From Sphingomonas hengshuiensis (GTDB lineage: Bacteria; Pseudomonadota; Alphaproteobacteria; Sphingomonadales; Sphingomonadaceae), in contig NZ_CP010836.1 of the NCBI RefSeq assembly GCF_000935025.1, positions 496,001 through 560,000 of the forward strand: 64,000 nt of DNA. Reading direction: 5' to 3'. Each line of letters begins with the position of its first letter. Within the stretch, counting starts at the first letter, position 1. Position numbers and translations under genes: made by a program. The notes below the pieces were generated by a model. The model saw only the letters and a program-made list of their open reading frames with translations. It was not told the origin of the DNA and searched no databases. Shown in pieces: positions 45,870 to 54,491 of this stretch.

Positions 45870-46472
45870 ATGGACAGCCTTGCTCCCCGCCGCCACGCCC
45901 CCGCCACTGCGCGCAATCGCGATGCGATCGGGGAGGTTCTGGCGGCGGTCTTGCCCGCCGAGGGGCTGGTGCTGGAAATCGCCAGCGGCACCGGCGAGCA
46001 TGTAGCGGCGTTCGCGCCGGCGTTTCCCGCTTTGCGCTGGCAGCCGAGCGATCCCGACACCGATGCCCGCGCGTCGATCGCGGCGTGGTGCGACGAGTTG
46101 TCCAACGTCGCCGAGCCGATCGCGCTGGATGCCGCCGCTGCCGACTGGCCGGTCGGGCAGGCCGATGCGGTGCTGTGCGTCAACATGGTCCATATCAGCC
46201 CGTGGGAGGCGACGCTGGGGCTGATGGCAGGGGCAGGGCGGTTGCTGGCGCCGGGAGCGCCGCTGCTGCTCTATGGCCCCTATCGCCGCGACGGCGTGCC
46301 GACCGCGCCCTCCAACCTCGCCTTCGACGCCGATCTGCGCGCGCGCAATGCCGAATGGGGCCTGCGTCGGCTGGAGGACGTCGTCGCGGTGGCCGAGGCG
46401 CAGGGGCTGGTGCTGGAGCGTGTGGCGGAGATGCCCGCCAACAACCTTATGCCGGTGTTTCGGCGGCGCTGA
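45870..46472 (+). CDS. SAM-dependent methyltransferase-like protein, DUF938 family
   Basis: This 200-aa protein begins RRHAPATARNRDAIGEVLAAVLP. The class I methyltransferase loop is VLEIASGTGEHVAAFA (residues about 35-49), followed by WQPSDPDTDARASI and VLCVNMVHISPWEATLGLM, the typical DUF938 order. The substrate is unknown. The start is ATG at 45870. Its end overlaps the convergent transporter gene by 26 bp. Confidence 0.88.
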   Translation: MDSLAPRRHAPATARNRDAIGEVLAAVLPAEGLVLEIASGTGEHVAAFAPAFPALRWQPSDPDTDARASIAAWCDELSNVAEPIALDAAAADWPVGQADAVLCVNMVHISPWEATLGLMAGAGRLLAPGAPLLLYGPYRRDGVPTAPSNLAFDADLRARNAEWGLRRLEDVVAVAEAQGLVLERVAEMPANNLMPVFRRR

Positions 46473-47361
46473 CCGGGCTGTGCGCGTGGTGCAGCTTGTG
46501 CTCGCGATAGACGATGTAGAGCCCGCTCGCGATGATGATCGGCGCGCCGATCCACGTATAGGGCGTCGGCAGCACGCCGAAGATCAGCCAGCCGTACAGC
46601 GTGCCCCAGATCAGGCTGGAATAATCCATCGGCACCACGGCGGAGACGGTGGCGAAGCGCAGCGAGCCCGTAAGCGCGAGCTGGCCCAGCCCGCCGACCA
46701 TCCCGATGCCGAGCAAGATGCCCCAGGTCGCGGGATCGTGCGCCTTGAGCTGGAACAGATACACCAGCGCGAGCGGCGGCACGGACAGCCAGGAGAACCA
46801 GAAAACCGTCGTCGCCGCGCTCTCGGTCCGGCCGATCTGGCGCAGCAGCACTGCGATGATCGCGACGAACAGCGCCGCCATCAGCCCGACGATCGCACCA
46901 TAGAGGGGAAAGTGGCCACTGCCCGGCTGGGCGACGATCAGCACGCCGACGAACCCCACGATCACCGCGCCCCAGCGATGCCAGCCGGTCTTTTCCTTGA
47001 GCACCAGCGCGCCGAGCAGCGTCGCGAAGATGGGCACGGTGAATTGTAGCGCAGTCGCCTCGGCCAGCGGCAGCAGCAGCACCGCGCCGAAGGTGAAGAC
47101 CATGCCGACCAGCCCGGTCGCCGCGCGCCCGGCATGCGCGGCGAAGCGCGCGGTCCGAACCGATTCGAGGCCGGGCCCGCTCGCGATCCATCCCGTCACC
47201 AGCAGCGCCGCCCAGAATTGGCGATGGAACATCGTCTCGCCCAGTGTCGCGCCGCGCGTCTCGGCCAGCTTGACCAGCGCCGACATCGTCGAGAGGCAGG
47301 CGATCGCGAACAGCCGCAGGGCAAGTCCCTTGAAAACCCGATCGGTGGCGGCGCGCGTCAT
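46447..47361 (-). CDS. DMT-superfamily transporter (EamA domains)
   Basis: This 304-aa inner-membrane protein has about ten spans in two EamA repeats. The first begins near LRLFAIACLSTMSALVKLAET and ends with LKEKTGWHRWGAVIVGFVGVLIV. The second ends with GAPIIIASGLYIVYREHKLHH. Such proteins export metabolites or amino acids, with substrate unpredictable from sequence. ATG 47361 lies 87 bp from the divergent proS start. Confidence 0.9.
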   Translation of the reverse strand: MTRAATDRVFKGLALRLFAIACLSTMSALVKLAETRGATLGETMFHRQFWAALLVTGWIASGPGLESVRTARFAAHAGRAATGLVGMVFTFGAVLLLPLAEATALQFTVPIFATLLGALVLKEKTGWHRWGAVIVGFVGVLIVAQPGSGHFPLYGAIVGLMAALFVAIIAVLLRQIGRTESAATTVFWFSWLSVPPLALVYLFQLKAHDPATWGILLGIGMVGGLGQLALTGSLRFATVSAVVPMDYSSLIWGTLYGWLIFGVLPTPYTWIGAPIIIASGLYIVYREHKLHHAHSPVSAAETPA

Positions 47362-47447
47362 GCTACCGCGGTTAGGGTTCGCTTCGCACGCGCACAAGTC
47401 CGCAAGGGGACTTTGCGGGGGGCTTCAGAGCCGCTATCCGCGCAGCG

Positions 47448-48983
47448 ATGATCAAGCACGCCCTCAACGTCACCCGCGAAGCCGATTTCGCGCAATGGTA
47501 TCAGACCGTCATCGCCGAGGCCGACCTGGCCGAGGAGAGCGGCGTGCGCGGATGCATGGTCATCCGCCCATGGGGCTATGGCATATGGGAACGCATCCAG
47601 CGGCTGCTCGACGATCGCATCAAGGCGACGGGGCATGAGAATTGCTATTTCCCGCTGTTCATTCCGCTGAGCTATTTCGAGAAGGAAGCCGATCACGTCG
47701 AGGGCTTCGCCAAGGAAATGGCGGTGGTCACCCACCATCGGCTGAAGACCGATGCCAATGGCAAGCTGGTGGTCGATCCCGACGCCAAGCTGGAAGAGCC
47801 GCTGGTGGTGCGCCCCACCTCCGAAACGGTGATCGGCGCGGCGATGTCGCGCTGGGTGCAGAGCTGGCGCGACCTGCCGGTGCTCATCAACCAATGGGCC
47901 AACGTCGTCCGCTGGGAAATGCGCACCCGCATGTTCCTGCGCACCAGCGAATTCCTGTGGCAGGAAGGCCATACCGCGCACGCCACCGTCGAGGAGGCGC
48001 GCGAGGAAACGATGAAGATGCTCGAAGTCTATCGCGACTTCGCCGAGACCTGCCTGGCGATGCCGGTGGTCGCGGGTGAGAAGCCCGAGAATGAGCGCTT
48101 CCCCGGCGCAGTCTCGACCTATTCGATCGAGGCGATGATGCAGGACGGCAAGGCGCTTCAGGCGGGCACCTCGCACTTCCTGGGCACGACGTTCAGCCAG
48201 GCGCAGGACATCAAGTTCCAGAACTCGGCGGGGCAGCAGGAGCTGGCGCAGACGACGAGTTGGGGCGTGTCCACGCGGATGATCGGCGGCGTGATCATGG
48301 TGCATGGCGACGACGACGGGCTGCGCGTGCCGCCGATCGTGGCGCCGTGGCAGATCGTGATCGTGCCCATGCTGCGCGACCAGCCCGAGGATGCGGCGAT
48401 CGTGGACTATTGCCGGTCGCTCCAGCAGGAACTGGCGAAGCTGTCCGCGTTCGGCGAGCCTGTGCGCGCGCTGCTCGACCTCAAGGCCGCCAAGGCGGCG
48501 ACCAAGCGTTGGGGCTGGGTCAAGAAGGGCGCGCCGATCGTGATCGAAGTCGGCGGTCGCGACGTGGCGGGCGGCAACGTCTCGGTGATCCAGCGCGACC
48601 GGCTGTACCGCGAGGATGGCAAGCTCGACAGCCAGGTGATGCCGCGCGGCGACCTGGTCCTGGAGGCCGCCGCGATGCTGGAGAGCGTCCAGCAGACGCT
48701 GTACCTTGAGGCGCGCGAGCGGATGGAGAGCAATATCCGCCGCGACGTGACCGATTTCGCCGGGCTGGTCGAAGTGTTCGATGAAGGCAATCGCTATCCC
48801 GGCTGGGTCGAAGTCAATTGGGCGCGCCCGACCGGCGCCGAGCTGGACGCCGTGGTCGAGCGACTCAAGGTGCTGAAGCTGACCGTGCGCAACGTGCCCA
48901 GCGATGCGGCGCCGGCGGAGGGCGCGTGCCTGTTCACCGGCAAGCCCGCGGTCGAGCGCATCCTGGTCGCGCGGGCCTATTGA
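47448..48983 (+). CDS. proS: Prolyl-tRNA synthetase, archaeal/eukaryotic (type 3) form
   Basis: ProS charges tRNA-Pro. The 511-aa class II synthetase is the archaeal/eukaryotic-like type. It has no INS editing domain between motifs 2 and 3. It has the WGYGIWERIQ start, VVRPTSETVIGAAMSRWVQSWRDLPVLINQW, motif 2 VRWEMRTRMFLRTSEFLWQEGHTA and motif 3 GGVIMVHGDDDGLRVPP. The C-terminal zinc-binding-like domain ends in a hydrophobic residue plus Tyr (VARAY), as in this type. The start is ATG at 47448. Its stop lies 2 bp before the next gene. Confidence 0.95.
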   Translation: MIKHALNVTREADFAQWYQTVIAEADLAEESGVRGCMVIRPWGYGIWERIQRLLDDRIKATGHENCYFPLFIPLSYFEKEADHVEGFAKEMAVVTHHRLKTDANGKLVVDPDAKLEEPLVVRPTSETVIGAAMSRWVQSWRDLPVLINQWANVVRWEMRTRMFLRTSEFLWQEGHTAHATVEEAREETMKMLEVYRDFAETCLAMPVVAGEKPENERFPGAVSTYSIEAMMQDGKALQAGTSHFLGTTFSQAQDIKFQNSAGQQELAQTTSWGVSTRMIGGVIMVHGDDDGLRVPPIVAPWQIVIVPMLRDQPEDAAIVDYCRSLQQELAKLSAFGEPVRALLDLKAAKAATKRWGWVKKGAPIVIEVGGRDVAGGNVSVIQRDRLYREDGKLDSQVMPRGDLVLEAAAMLESVQQTLYLEARERMESNIRRDVTDFAGLVEVFDEGNRYPGWVEVNWARPTGAELDAVVERLKVLKLTVRNVPSDAAPAEGACLFTGKPAVERILVARAY

Positions 48984-48985
48984 GC

Positions 48986-49588
48986 ATGGCCGTCCGGTCG
49001 CTTTTCCCGACGCTGCTCTATCAGGCCGCGCTGGGGGACGATGCGCTGATCGGCGAGCTGGAGCATTCATGCCTACAGCTTGCCGAGGACGATCGCGCCG
49101 GGCGCGGCTGGGCCAAGGCGCATGGCTATCAGGGCTATACCTCCTATGCCTCGCTCAACGACCTGCCGGTGCGCGACCCGGCCTTTGCCGATCTCAAGCG
49201 GTTGCTCGACCGGCATGTCGCCAAATTCGCCGATGCCTGCGGATTCGATCTGGGCGGGCGCAAGCTGAAGCTGGACAGCCTGTGGGCCAATGTCCTGAAC
49301 GGCGGCGGCGGGCATAGCGGGCATATCCACCCGCACAGCGTGGTATCGGGCACGGTCTATGTCGCACTGCCCCCCGGATCGCGCGGGCTGCGGCTGGAGG
49401 ACCCGCGGCTGGCGCGGATGATGGCCGCACCGCCGCGCCGCGCCGATGTGCCCGAGGCGCAGAGCTTCGTCGAATTGGTGCCCGCGCCGGGCGATGTCGT
49501 GCTGTGGGAAAGCTGGCTCCGCCACGAAGTCCCCGCCGGATCCGGCAAGGGCAAGCGGATCAGCGTCAGCTTCAACTATCGGTGGTAA
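48986..49588 (+). CDS. Putative 2OG-Fe(II) oxygenase (TIGR02466-type)
   Basis: This 200-aa protein begins with SLFPTLLYQAAL, a family-typical start. The iron and 2-oxoglutarate sites appear in HSGHIHPHSVVSGTVYVALPPGSRGLRLEDPR and PAPGDVVLWESWLRHEVPAG, ending in KRISVSFNYRW. The likely Fe ligands are the two His and the distal His in LRHEVP. The substrate is unknown. The start lies 2 bp after the proS stop, so it is probably co-transcribed. Convergent carbonic anhydrase gene follows. Confidence 0.87.
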   Translation: MAVRSLFPTLLYQAALGDDALIGELEHSCLQLAEDDRAGRGWAKAHGYQGYTSYASLNDLPVRDPAFADLKRLLDRHVAKFADACGFDLGGRKLKLDSLWANVLNGGGGHSGHIHPHSVVSGTVYVALPPGSRGLRLEDPRLARMMAAPPRRADVPEAQSFVELVPAPGDVVLWESWLRHEVPAGSGKGKRISVSFNYRW

Positions 49589-49597
49589 CGCAGACCG

Positions 49598-50314
49598 TCA
49601 GGCTTCGATGAACTCGACCACGCCCGTTTCGAGGTCATAGACCCCGCCGACGACGCGCAGCGCGCCCTTGCGCTGGAATTGGGCGAGGATCGGCTGGCGC
49701 GGGCTGCGCAGCGCGTGGACGATCTCGACGACATTCTCATGCACGGCGGCATTGATCAGATCGCCGCCGCGTGGCTGCACGAATTCGACCGCGGGAACGA
49801 TCGGGGCCACCATCTCGCCCAGGCTGCCGGGGAGGGCGATATGCTTCTCGACCACTTCGGCAGCGGCCTTCACGGCGCCGCAGTTCGAGTGGCCGAGGAC
49901 GAGGACCAGCGGCACGCCGAGATGCTCGACCGAATATTCGACGCTGCCCATCGCCTGGGGATTGGCGACGGTGCTGCCCGCGTTGCGGATCACGAAGAGC
50001 TGGCCGAGCCCGGCTTCGAAAATCTGCTCGGGGCCGACGCGGCTGTCCGAACAGCAGACGACGGTTGCGAACGGATGCTGGCCGCCCGCCAGTTCGTGGC
50101 GGCGCTTGCGATCGAAGGCGTAGGCTGCCGGGCGCCCCTTGGTGAAGGCGCTGTTGCCCGCCTTCAGCCAGGCGAGCGCCTCTGCCGGGGTGGGGCCGGT
50201 GGTCGGATGTTCCTCGCTCGCCCAGCCGGGCGACGTGATCCCTGCGGCGTATGCGGCGGCGCCGACGCCGAGGCTGAGAGTGGAGCGAAGCAGCAGCCGG
50301 CGGGAGAGGGGCAT
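49598..50314 (-). CDS. Beta-class carbonic anhydrase with N-terminal export signal
   Basis: This 238-aa protein has the beta-carbonic-anhydrase zinc ligands: Cys88 and Asp90 in CCSDSRV, then His142 and Cys145 in GHSNCGAV. The N-terminus LSRRLLLRSTLSLGVGAAAYAAG has a twin-arginine-like SRRLLLRS followed by a hydrophobic stretch, so export through Tat to the periplasm is likely. It reversibly hydrates CO2. The location sets it apart from the usual cytoplasmic beta enzymes. Confidence 0.92.
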   Translation of the reverse strand: MPLSRRLLLRSTLSLGVGAAAYAAGITSPGWASEEHPTTGPTPAEALAWLKAGNSAFTKGRPAAYAFDRKRRHELAGGQHPFATVVCCSDSRVGPEQIFEAGLGQLFVIRNAGSTVANPQAMGSVEYSVEHLGVPLVLVLGHSNCGAVKAAAEVVEKHIALPGSLGEMVAPIVPAVEFVQPRGGDLINAAVHENVVEIVHALRSPRQPILAQFQRKGALRVVGGVYDLETGVVEFIEA

Positions 50315-50465
50315 GGCGATCCTGTCGTCCGATGGATTGAACTCCTCTTATCATAGACGCGCCGCGCCCGCGCCGCGGGCTCCTGCGGTCTTTACCTATG
50401 CCTGCCCGGCGAACGGCGATCACGGCGCGTGACCTTTGCCCTTGGGCTCCCTATCTTCATCGCCA

Positions 50466-52805
50466 ATGGCCAGAGATAAACAGAAACCGGGGCTACCCAG
50501 CCGCGAACAGATACTGAGCTTTATCAGTTCATCCTCCACGCCCGCCGGCAAGCGCGAGATAGCCAAGGCGTTCGGGCTGCACGCGCAGGACAAGATCGCG
50601 CTCAAGGCGCTGTTGCGCGACATGACCGACGAGGGGCTGATCGACGCAGCGCCCGGCCGCGCCTTTCACAAGATGGGCGGGGTGCCCAAGGTGACGGTGC
50701 TGCGCGTCACCGATGTCGAGGGCGATACCGTCTGGGCCGTGCCCGAGCGCTGGGAGGCGGAGGGCATTCCGGTGCCTCGGCTGCGCGTCCGCGAGCGCGG
50801 CAAGCGCAGCGCGCTGGGGCCGGGCGACCGCATCCTGGCGCGCACCGAGGAAGCGGGCAATGGCTGGATCGCGCACCCGCTCAAGCAGCTTGCCAAGGGC
50901 GAGGAACAGTTGCTCGGCGTCGTCCATGAAGAGGGCGGGCGGCTGTACCTCCAGGGCATCGAGAAGAAGGAGCGCCACAGCTTCCCGATCTCCGACCGCA
51001 ACGGCGCCGAGCCGGGCGATCTGGTGCTCGCGGAGAAGGCCGGGCGCCCGCCGCGCATCTTCGCGCGGGTCACCGAGCGGCTGGGCGATCCGTTCGCGCC
51101 GCGCAGCTTCTCGCTGATCGCGATCCACAAGCATGGCATCCCCAACGTCTTCTCGCCCGAGTTGATCGACGAGGCCGAGCGCGTGTCGAAGCAGCCTTTG
51201 GGCACCGATCGCGAGGACCTCCGCCACATCCCGATCGTGGCGATCGACCCCGCCGATGCGCGCGACCATGACGATGCGGTGTGGGCGACGCCCGACGATG
51301 ATCCGAAGAACGAAGGCGGCTGGAAGGCGGTGGTCGCGATCGCCGATGTAAGCTTCTATGTCCGCCCCGGATCGATCCTCGACCGCGAGGCGCGCAAGCG
51401 CGGCAATTCGGTCTACTTCCCCGACCGCGTCGTGCCGATGCTGCCCGAAATCCTGTCCGCCGAGGTGTGTTCACTGAAGGAAGGCGAGGACCGCGCGGCG
51501 CTGGCCTGCCACCTTCAGGTCGGCAGGAATGGCGAGCTGAAAAGCTGGCGCTTCACGCGCGCGGTGGTGCGGATCGTGGCGAACATCGCCTATGAAGACG
51601 CTCAGGCTGCGATGGATGCACGGGTTTCCCCTTCCGCGCAGCGGGAGGGGCAAGGGGAGGGCACTTCTTCTGCCGAGGTGCCGGGGGATGGCCCCTCCCC
51701 CGACCCCTCCCGCAAGCGGGAGGGGAGCGTTAGTCCGGCGCTGGTGGAGTCGACGCTGGTGCCCCTCTGGGACTGTTGGCGCGCGCTGTACAAGGCGCGG
51801 CAGAAGCGTGAGCCGCTCGACCTCGATTTGCCCGAGCGGCGGATTGTGCTCGACGAGAAGGGACGCATCCTCTCGGTCGCGCCGCGCGAGCGGCTGGACG
51901 CGCACAAGCTGATCGAGGATTATATGGTCGCGGCCAATGTCGCGGCGGCCAAGGCATTGGAGGCCAAGAAGACTCCAGTCATGTACCGCGTTCACGAGCC
52001 GCCCGCGCGCGAGAAGCTGGTCGCGCTCAAGGACTATCTCAAGACCTTCGACATGGAGTTCGCGCTGGGGCAGGTGATCCGTCCGGCGGTGTTCAACAAC
52101 ATCCTGGCCAAGGTCGCGGAGGCCGACCACAAGGCCGAGATCATGCAGCAGGTGCTGCGCAGCCAGACCCAGGCCTATTATGGCCCTGAAAATGCAGGAC
52201 ATTTCGGGCTTTCGCTGGGGAGTTATGCGCATTTCACTTCGCCGATCCGCCGCTATGCCGATCTGCTCGTCCATCGCGGACTGGTCTCGGCCTATGGGCT
52301 GGGGCCGGGCGGGTTGACCGCCGAGGAAGCCACCACGATGGACCGAATCGGGCAAAGCATCAGCCAATATGAACGCCGCGCGATGGAGGCCGAGCGTGAC
52401 ACCGTCGATCGCTATGTCGCCGCCTATCTGGCCACGCATGTCGGCGAAGTGATGGAGGCGCGGATCACCGGCGTCCAGAATTTCGGCTTTTTCGCGACGA
52501 TCGAGGGCATCGGCGGCGACGGGCTGGTGCCGGTGCGCGATCTGGGCGCCGAATATTTCCGTTACGACGAGGCCAGCCAGCGGCTGGTGGGCGAGGCGAG
52601 CGGCGAGTTCTTCGCGCTCGGCCAGCGGCTGCCGCTGCGGCTGGCGGAGGCGAACCCGGTCAACGGCGCGCTGCGCTTCGAACTACCCGACGGCAAGGGC
52701 AGCGCGAGCAACAGCGCGGGCCGGGGCGAACGGCCCGGCGGCAAGCGTGTGATCAAGCATCGCGGGCGTCCGGCGAACATCCGGCATCAGGGGCGCAAGC
52801 GATAG
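50466..52805 (+). CDS. rnr: Ribonuclease R, with in-frame palindrome insertion
   Basis: RNase R is a processive 3'-5' exonuclease that degrades structured RNA. The 779-aa protein has an N-terminal winged-helix (SREQILSFISSSSTPAGKREIAKAF), cold-shock-like domains, and the RNB active site IPIVAIDPADARDHDDAVWA with the metal-binding aspartates. Further along are VMYRVHEPP, SLGSYAHFTSPIRRYADLLVHR, and a C-terminal S1 domain (GEVMEARITGVQNFGFFATIEG) with a basic tail. Residues about 388-420 (PSAQREGQGEG to PDPSRKREGS), within the RNB domain, are encoded by a palindromic element. The start is ATG at 50466, preferred over an upstream TTG. Confidence 0.95.
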   Translation: MARDKQKPGLPSREQILSFISSSSTPAGKREIAKAFGLHAQDKIALKALLRDMTDEGLIDAAPGRAFHKMGGVPKVTVLRVTDVEGDTVWAVPERWEAEGIPVPRLRVRERGKRSALGPGDRILARTEEAGNGWIAHPLKQLAKGEEQLLGVVHEEGGRLYLQGIEKKERHSFPISDRNGAEPGDLVLAEKAGRPPRIFARVTERLGDPFAPRSFSLIAIHKHGIPNVFSPELIDEAERVSKQPLGTDREDLRHIPIVAIDPADARDHDDAVWATPDDDPKNEGGWKAVVAIADVSFYVRPGSILDREARKRGNSVYFPDRVVPMLPEILSAEVCSLKEGEDRAALACHLQVGRNGELKSWRFTRAVVRIVANIAYEDAQAAMDARVSPSAQREGQGEGTSSAEVPGDGPSPDPSRKREGSVSPALVESTLVPLWDCWRALYKARQKREPLDLDLPERRIVLDEKGRILSVAPRERLDAHKLIEDYMVAANVAAAKALEAKKTPVMYRVHEPPAREKLVALKDYLKTFDMEFALGQVIRPAVFNNILAKVAEADHKAEIMQQVLRSQTQAYYGPENAGHFGLSLGSYAHFTSPIRRYADLLVHRGLVSAYGLGPGGLTAEEATTMDRIGQSISQYERRAMEAERDTVDRYVAAYLATHVGEVMEARITGVQNFGFFATIEGIGGDGLVPVRDLGAEYFRYDEASQRLVGEASGEFFALGQRLPLRLAEANPVNGALRFELPDGKGSASNSAGRGERPGGKRVIKHRGRPANIRHQGRKR
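51628..51725. repeat. Palindromic mini-element inside rnr
   Basis: The left hairpin is CCCCTTCCGC-gca-GCGGGAGGGG (51628-51650). The right arm has CCCCTCCCCCGACCCCTCCCGC followed by AAGCGGGAGGGGAG. It is of the same subfamily as the element at 42004-42106 and is translated in frame within RNase R. Confidence 0.92.
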
Positions 52806-52860
52806 GGGTTGAGCGTCCGGGGCGGCGGTGGCAGCCTCTCGCTTTCTGGGGAGGCATGCC

Positions 52861-53181
52861 ATGATCGCCTATTCGCCTGCGCCTGCGATTGCCGCGATGC
52901 TCGTTCGGGCGCGGCGCAAGATTGTCGGGCATTTCTTTGCGATGCACGCGATCAGTGCTGACGAAGCGGTGGCATTCGAACCCGATAGCCACATCCTGCG
53001 CCGCCAGTTCGAGACGATGCAGGCGCGGGGCATCGTTCGGGCGGGCGCGCCGGGGACGTTCTGGGTCGATGTCGCTGCGCTGAATGCCGACCATGAGCGG
53101 CGGCGATGGCGGCTGGTGCCGATCGCGATCGTGCTGATCGTGATCGGCGTGGTCGTCCCGCTGTTCCTCTACAAGGGCTGA
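52861..53181 (+). CDS. Small protein with C-terminal membrane anchor, unknown function
   Basis: This 106-aa protein has a hydrophilic N-terminal domain (MHAISADEAVAFEPDSHILRRQFETMQARGIV) of possible winged-helix-like layout, and a single C-terminal span (LVPIAIVLIVIGVVVPLFLY). It starts 55 bp after the rnr stop, with GGGGAGG ahead of the ATG. No family recognised. It probably faces the cytoplasm as a tail-anchored protein. Confidence 0.62.
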   Translation: MIAYSPAPAIAAMLVRARRKIVGHFFAMHAISADEAVAFEPDSHILRRQFETMQARGIVRAGAPGTFWVDVAALNADHERRRWRLVPIAIVLIVIGVVVPLFLYKG

Positions 53182-53219
53182 GCCGCCGCCGCGCTTCACG
53201 CCACCGTGAAGCTCAGCCC
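53175..53219. terminator. Two-part inverted repeat between convergent genes
   Basis: GGGCTGAGC (53175-53183) pairs with GCTCAGCCC (53211-53219), and inside it GCTTCACG-ccac-CGTGAAGC (53193-53212) forms a perfect 8-bp stem. It straddles the stops of both convergent genes. There is no T-tract. It is likely a shared transcription stop. Confidence 0.5.
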
Positions 53220-54359
53220 CGCATTAGCCTCCAGCCGCTTCTTGAGCGGTTCGGCCATCAGCGCAGTCGGGGTCCAGATGCCGCCTTCGCCTGCCACATC
53301 GCGGAGCAGGCACAGTGCAGTCTCGGCGATCATCTTGCTGGTGGAGCCATAGCCGGGGTCCTTGTCGCCCTTCACGGTCGCGGTGACGCTTTCGCCCGTG
53401 CGCATCTCCGCGATGAAATCGAGTTCGTAATAGCCGCTCTCGCGCTCTTCCTTGCTCGGGCCTTCGCCGGGGGCGGGGCCTTTGTCGGCGGTCATGGGGT
53501 TGAGCTTGGCGATCGCTTCTGCCGCCGCCTTGCCGATGTCGCCCAGGCCGGGGGCGATCATCATCTCGTCATATTGGAAATCGGCGCCATAGGGGTGGCC
53601 ACCCAGGAAGTTGGTGCGGTGGACATTCTTGGTGTTGATCACCGCCATCATGAACGGCGCGACCCAGCCGCCCACGGCCTCGTCATAATGCGGGATCATC
53701 CCGTTCGGCTGGTGCGGGCCGGCGAAACCGGGCGCGAGCGCGAAGGGGTCGATCATCAGCTTGAGGATCGACGGGTCCTTCGCCGCCGCCGCCATCGATG
53801 CCTTGCCGCTGGCGAAGGTGCCGCCCGAGAAAGTGCCCTTCATCGCGCGGATACGGCCCTTTACGCGCGGCGCGGGCTTGCCGAAGCGGGCGACCGCCGC
53901 CTGCTCGGCGACCCAGACGCCTAGGTCGAACGGGATCGAGTCGAACCCGCAGGAAAACACGATCCGCGCGCCGCTGGCCTTGGCCGCATCCTCGTATTTG
54001 GCGATCATCTGCGCCATCCAATTGGGCTCGCCGCACAGATCGCAATAGGCGGTCCCGGTCTCGACGCAGGCGGCCAGCAGGGGCTCTCCGTATAGTTGGT
54101 AGGGGCCGACGGTGGTGACGACCACGGCGGCGCGCGCAGTCAGCGCCCGAAGCGCGGCGGGGTCATCGGCATTGGCGGTGAGCAGCGGGGTGTCGGCGGG
54201 GGCGCCGATTTCGTCGCGGACCTGCTCCAGCTTGGTCAGCGAACGCCCGGCCATCGCCCATTTGAGGGCGCCGTCGCCATAGGCCTGCGCCAGATATTCG
54301 GCGACCAGCCGTCCGGTGAAGCCGGTTGCGCCGTATACGATAATATCGAACTCAGCCAT
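53196..54359 (-). CDS. Saccharopine-dehydrogenase-like NAD(P)-binding protein (trans-acting enoyl reductase type)
   Basis: This 387-aa protein begins with a Rossmann motif FDIIVYGATGFTGRLVAEYLAQ. The family-typical AVVVTTVGPYQLYGEPLLAACVETGTAYCDLCGEPNW and the segment GARIVFSCGFDSIPFDLGVW follow. This order is that of the saccharopine-dehydrogenase/trans-acting-enoyl-reductase family. Relatives act on acyl chains or lipids, and the natural substrate here is unknown. A longer, more basic middle region (RAMKGTFSGGTFASGKAS) is normal for the family. Confidence 0.88.
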   Translation of the reverse strand: MAEFDIIVYGATGFTGRLVAEYLAQAYGDGALKWAMAGRSLTKLEQVRDEIGAPADTPLLTANADDPAALRALTARAAVVVTTVGPYQLYGEPLLAACVETGTAYCDLCGEPNWMAQMIAKYEDAAKASGARIVFSCGFDSIPFDLGVWVAEQAAVARFGKPAPRVKGRIRAMKGTFSGGTFASGKASMAAAAKDPSILKLMIDPFALAPGFAGPHQPNGMIPHYDEAVGGWVAPFMMAVINTKNVHRTNFLGGHPYGADFQYDEMMIAPGLGDIGKAAAEAIAKLNPMTADKGPAPGEGPSKEERESGYYELDFIAEMRTGESVTATVKGDKDPGYGSTSKMIAETALCLLRDVAGEGGIWTPTALMAEPLKKRLEANAGLSFTVA

Positions 54360-54452
54360 CGTCGCTCTCCTTGCGCTTTTCCATACCGGCTATTCCATTC
54401 TGGCGAAACCGGCAAGGAATGGCGTTGAACGCGACGTACCCGAAGCTCCGGG

Positions 54453-54474
54453 CGGGCCGACGCAAATCGGCCCG
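54453..54474 (-). terminator. GC-rich hairpin after the NmrA-like gene
   Basis: CGGGCCGA-cgcaaa-TCGGCCCG is a perfect 8-bp stem 18 bp past the end of the minus-strand NmrA-like gene. A smaller CCCG/CGGG stem follows. There is no T-tract, so the call is tentative. Confidence 0.35.
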
Positions 54475-54491
54475 GCCCGGTGCCGCCGCCG

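Noticed and set aside
50436..50466. An upstream TTG start for rnr
   Set aside because: The ATG at 50466 gives a sensible N-terminus and the added residues have no family support.
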